A stretch of 7,357 nucleotides of DNA from a bacterium (lineage in GTDB: Bacteria > Pseudomonadota > Alphaproteobacteria > Caulobacterales > Hyphomonadaceae), in assembly GCA_030824255.1 (NCBI GenBank), contig JAVBYB010000420.1:1-7357 (forward strand). The letters are read 5' to 3'. Below, in pieces: positions 5,282 through 7,357 of the stretch. The first letter of the stretch is position 1, and every line of letters starts with the position of its first letter. The translations under genes were made by a program, and so were the position numbers. The notes beneath the pieces are model-generated. The model did no database searches, had not been told where the DNA came from, and saw only the letters and a program-made list of their open reading frames with translations.

Positions 5282-5929
5282 ATGTCCAACGACACACAGT
5301 TGAAACAGGCCGTGCTCGACGAACTGAATTGGGAGCCAAGCATCAACGCCGCTCATATTGGCGTAACTGCGAAAGGGGGCGTCATCACCCTCATGGGTCA
5401 CGTCGAGAGCTATGGTGAGAAGTTTGCGGCGGAAACGGCGACCGCCCGCGTCCGTGGCGTAAAAGGCGTGGCTGAGGAAATCGAGGTCAAACTTCCTTTC
5501 AGCGTCGAGCGGGACGATGGCGACATTGCTTCCGCGGCCTTGAGCCGTCTCTCTTGGGATTCCTCGATTCCCAAGGATTCGATCAAAGTGAAAGTCGAGA
5601 AAGGCTGGGTGACGCTGACCGGTCAGGTTGACTGGCACTTCCAGAAAGATGCCGCCTCACGAGAAATCCGCGGCCTTATGGGGGTCACCGGCGTATCAAA
5701 CCAGACGACGATCAAGACGCGGCCCAACACCAATGACATCAGCGAGAGCATCAAGCATGCCCTCAATCGTTCCTGGTATGATGATGACAAGGTGAAGGTT
5801 ACCGCGACGGGCGGCAAGGTGCAGCTCTCGGGAACCGTGCATGCGTGGGCGGACCGCCAGATGGCGGCCGCCACTGCCTGGGCGGCGCCCGGAACGACAG
5901 CTGTCGAGAACAATATCGCGGTCAACTAA
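5282..5929 (+). CDS. Three-BON-domain stress protein
   Basis: A 215-residue protein made of three BON (bacterial OsmY and nodulation) repeats, at about residues 4-72, 79-147 and 151-215. Each has the pattern of a helix, IxVxxxxGxVxLxGxV, a helix and a closing beta strand: for example IGVTAKGGVITLMGHVES, IKVKVEKGWVTLTGQVDW and VKVTATGGKVQLSGTVHA. BON domains are thought to bind phospholipid or envelope surfaces, and OsmY itself is periplasmic with chaperone-like roles. Here no signal peptide is visible, so the protein should be cytoplasmic or act at the inner face of the membrane. The start is ATG 5282 with AGGA eight bases upstream. It is preceded by an EcfG promoter and followed by the cbpA-type gene on the same strand. 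This suggests it leads a stress-induced transcript. Confidence 0.93.
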   Translation: MSNDTQLKQAVLDELNWEPSINAAHIGVTAKGGVITLMGHVESYGEKFAAETATARVRGVKGVAEEIEVKLPFSVERDDGDIASAALSRLSWDSSIPKDSIKVKVEKGWVTLTGQVDWHFQKDAASREIRGLMGVTGVSNQTTIKTRPNTNDISESIKHALNRSWYDDDKVKVTATGGKVQLSGTVHAWADRQMAAATAWAAPGTTAVENNIAVN

Positions 5930-6033
5930 CGCATGGCGCTCCCGGCTTATCCGCAGATCGGATCGGTGGGGAGCGCTTTCGTGTCGCTCAGCAGTCTCTA
6001 TGCGTCGCTGAATCTCCATTGAATGATGCCTCG

Positions 6034-6936
6034 TTGAACGATCCATACGAAACCCTCGAAATTGAGCGTTCGGCGACGGCCGAGGAAGTACGCAAAGCCT
6101 ACCGTCGGCTGGCCAAAAAACTACACCCTGACCTCAACCCAGGTAACAAGGATGCGGAAGCGCTCTTCAAAGAGCTTTCCAATGCATACGATCTTCTGTC
6201 GGACGCTGAACGACGTCGGCAGTTCGATGCGGGCGAGATTGATGCTGCGGGTGCAGTCAAATCACACGGCAAGTTCTATAAGGATTACGCCGGCTCAGCC
6301 GGAGCCGACGGCGCTTATGAGAACCATTCTGCATTCACCGATTTCGTTGGGGCCGAGGACATTTTTGCAGAGTTGTTCCGGCGGCGCCCCGGGCAATCCC
6401 CGCACGTGCGTGGCCAAGATCAAACATACCGCCTGCTGATCGAGTTTCTTGAGGCAATCAACGGCGCTACCAAGCGCGTGACACTGCCTGGCGGGGGAAT
6501 ACTCGACGTGGCCATTCCGGCAGGGTTTCGGGCAGGCCAAATTCTGCGATTGCGTGGAAAGGGTATGCCTTCTGATGGCGAGGGCCAGCCGGGCGACGCA
6601 TTGGTTGAAGTTTCAATCAAACCGCACCCTTACTTCGTTCGCCATGGCGATGACATCCTTATCGAGCTGCCAATAACCCTGGCCGAGGCGGTGCTCGGGG
6701 CGCGAATAAAGGCGCCAACTCCCTTGGGCGTGGTGATGCTGACGGTTCCCAAAGGATCAAACACGGGTGCGGTGCTTCGCATGAAGGGCAGGGGCGTTTT
6801 GAAGCCTGACGGTCATGGCGATGAATTGATCAAGCTCAAGGTAATGTTGCCGCAAGCGCCAGACGAGGCGCTGGAGGCATTTCTTGGCGCTTGGACACCC
6901 AGCCCTGACTACGATCCCCGGCGGGATATGCAGTGA
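6034..6936 (+). CDS. cbpA: CbpA-type DnaJ (J-domain) co-chaperone
   Basis: A DnaK co-chaperone of about 300 residues that stimulates Hsp70 ATP hydrolysis and delivers unfolded clients. The J domain (about residues 4-67) has helix II AYRRLAKKL, the essential HPD tripeptide at 31-33, and helix IV ending RRQFDAGEID. A linker rich in Gly, Ala and acidic residues follows (about 68-125). The two C-terminal substrate-binding domains run at about 126-197 (VTLPGGGILDVAIPAGFRAG, LRLRGKGMP) and 198-275 (ITLAEAVLGARIKAPTPLG, VLRMKGRG). The CxxCxGxG zinc-finger repeats are absent, which makes it class B (CbpA) rather than DnaJ. No in-frame ATG is near the domain start. TTG 6034 (MNDPYETL) or TTG 6019 are the candidates and neither has a clear ribosome site; a frame open from 5845 overlaps the BON gene and is not domain-like. 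cbpM follows with overlapping codons. Confidence 0.92.
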   Translation: MNDPYETLEIERSATAEEVRKAYRRLAKKLHPDLNPGNKDAEALFKELSNAYDLLSDAERRRQFDAGEIDAAGAVKSHGKFYKDYAGSAGADGAYENHSAFTDFVGAEDIFAELFRRRPGQSPHVRGQDQTYRLLIEFLEAINGATKRVTLPGGGILDVAIPAGFRAGQILRLRGKGMPSDGEGQPGDALVEVSIKPHPYFVRHGDDILIELPITLAEAVLGARIKAPTPLGVVMLTVPKGSNTGAVLRMKGRGVLKPDGHGDELIKLKVMLPQAPDEALEAFLGAWTPSPDYDPRRDMQ

Positions 6937-7250
6937 TGGTCATCCACACATCGGAGTTTCTGGTGCTTGCGCAACTGGATCATGAAACCCTCGAAATGTG
7001 GATCGAGGAGGAGTGGCTGGTCCCCTTAAACGTGGCGAGTGGGCGAGCCTTTTCCGAGGTGGATCTGGCGCGTGCTCAGTTGATTCACGAGCTGATGCGT
7101 GACCTCGGCGTGAACGATGATGGCGTCGGCGTTGTCTTGCATCTTCTGGATCAGATTCACGGGCTCAGAAAGTTGCTGGCGAACGCATCAGAGTCGACCG
7201 TCGGGATTGCGACCATGCCCGACGTCAGTTCACTTACTGGCGATCGATAG
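6933..7250 (+). CDS. cbpM: Chaperone modulator CbpM
   Basis: A 105-residue MerR-like protein matching CbpM, the specific partner that binds the J domain of CbpA and blocks its action on DnaK. An N-terminal helix-turn-helix-like fold is visible (LVLAQLDHETLEMWIEEEWL, then RAFSEVDLARAQLIHELMRD). A helical segment (VNDDGVGVVLHLLDQIHGLR) follows, and the remaining tail is unconserved in appearance. The length is typical of the family. The GTG at 6933 overlaps the CbpA TGA stop (GTGA), and ATG 6936 is the next codon, so either may start translation. Both arrangements imply translational coupling, which would keep inhibitor and chaperone in proportion. Despite the MerR-like fold it is expected to bind protein and not DNA. 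Confidence 0.9.
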   Translation: MMVIHTSEFLVLAQLDHETLEMWIEEEWLVPLNVASGRAFSEVDLARAQLIHELMRDLGVNDDGVGVVLHLLDQIHGLRKLLANASESTVGIATMPDVSSLTGDR

Positions 7251-7357
7251 CGCCGGACAGCCGACGGTCGGCGCCAATCATTCAACGGAAGCAAGCTGGA
7301 AATCTACGCGTGTGAGCCCACGAGCATCCGGTGTAGTTGTGCGTGTGGCGCCGAACT

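Noticed and set aside
5051..5638. Long minus-strand open frame (195 codons) opposite the BON gene
   Set aside because: Its sequence has no domain-like pattern and is Arg-rich. The plus strand over the same bases encodes three clear BON repeats with a ribosome site and promoter, so this is a shadow frame.
5845..6033. N-terminal extension of the CbpA frame back into the BON gene
   Set aside because: The added 63 residues are Gly/Arg-rich without structure, overlap a real gene by 85 bases, and precede a J domain that normally begins within a few residues of the start.
7259..7277. Hairpin-like sequence after cbpM (gccgac-g-gtcggc)
   Set aside because: The stem is four to six base pairs with almost no loop and no T-run follows, so I do not call it a terminator.
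7251..7357. Possible gene start at the right edge
   Set aside because: The 107 bases after cbpM show no ribosome site with a coding frame on either strand that I can support.

Overview
The window is accessory-type chromosomal DNA with high GC content, most likely from an alphaproteobacterium of the Hyphomicrobiales (Bradyrhizobium / Rhodopseudomonas / Nitrobacter type). The evidence for this is two short histidine kinases of the HisKA_2 and HWE classes, an exact match to the EcfG general-stress promoter consensus (GGAAC-N16-CGTT), frequent GTG/TTG starts, and a palindromic 'gtggggca...tgccccac' element of a kind common in Nitrobacteraceae. The genus is an inference; no rRNA or species marker is present.

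Layout. The left two thirds, apart from intergenic stretches, is coded on the minus strand. Read in the direction of transcription it holds: a class II-type cytochrome c with a likely lipoprotein signal (4262-4804); a diacylglycerol kinase-family lipid kinase (3248-4108); a PAS-HWE histidine kinase split into two overlapping reading frames by an apparent one-base frameshift (3004-3189 and 2177-3007); a 662-base poorly coding stretch (1515-2176) with a possible small ORF and several inverted repeats; a Crp/Fnr-family regulator (768-1514); and a soluble HisKA_2 histidine kinase whose C-terminus runs off the left edge (1-621). The right third is coded on the plus strand: a three-BON-domain protein (5282-5929), a CbpA-type DnaJ co-chaperone (about 6034-6936) and its modulator CbpM (6933-7250). 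The last 107 bases hold no gene I can support.

How the parts may work together. The plus-strand genes look like one stress transcript: the EcfG-type promoter lies 82 bases before the BON gene, the DnaJ gene follows after about 100 bases, and cbpM overlaps the DnaJ stop codon. HWE and HisKA_2 kinases are the classes known to feed the PhyR-NepR-EcfG general stress response in alphaproteobacteria, so both kinases here are plausible inputs to the response that would drive the BON-cbpA-cbpM unit. That link is inference from family and proximity.

Most notable: the EcfG promoter match; the split HWE kinase with an ATGA stop/start overlap; and a perfect 17-bp sequence present twice in opposite orientation in two intergenic regions about 3 kb apart, one copy forming part of a 48-bp inverted-repeat element. 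I saw no CRISPR array, tRNA, rRNA or intact insertion sequence.
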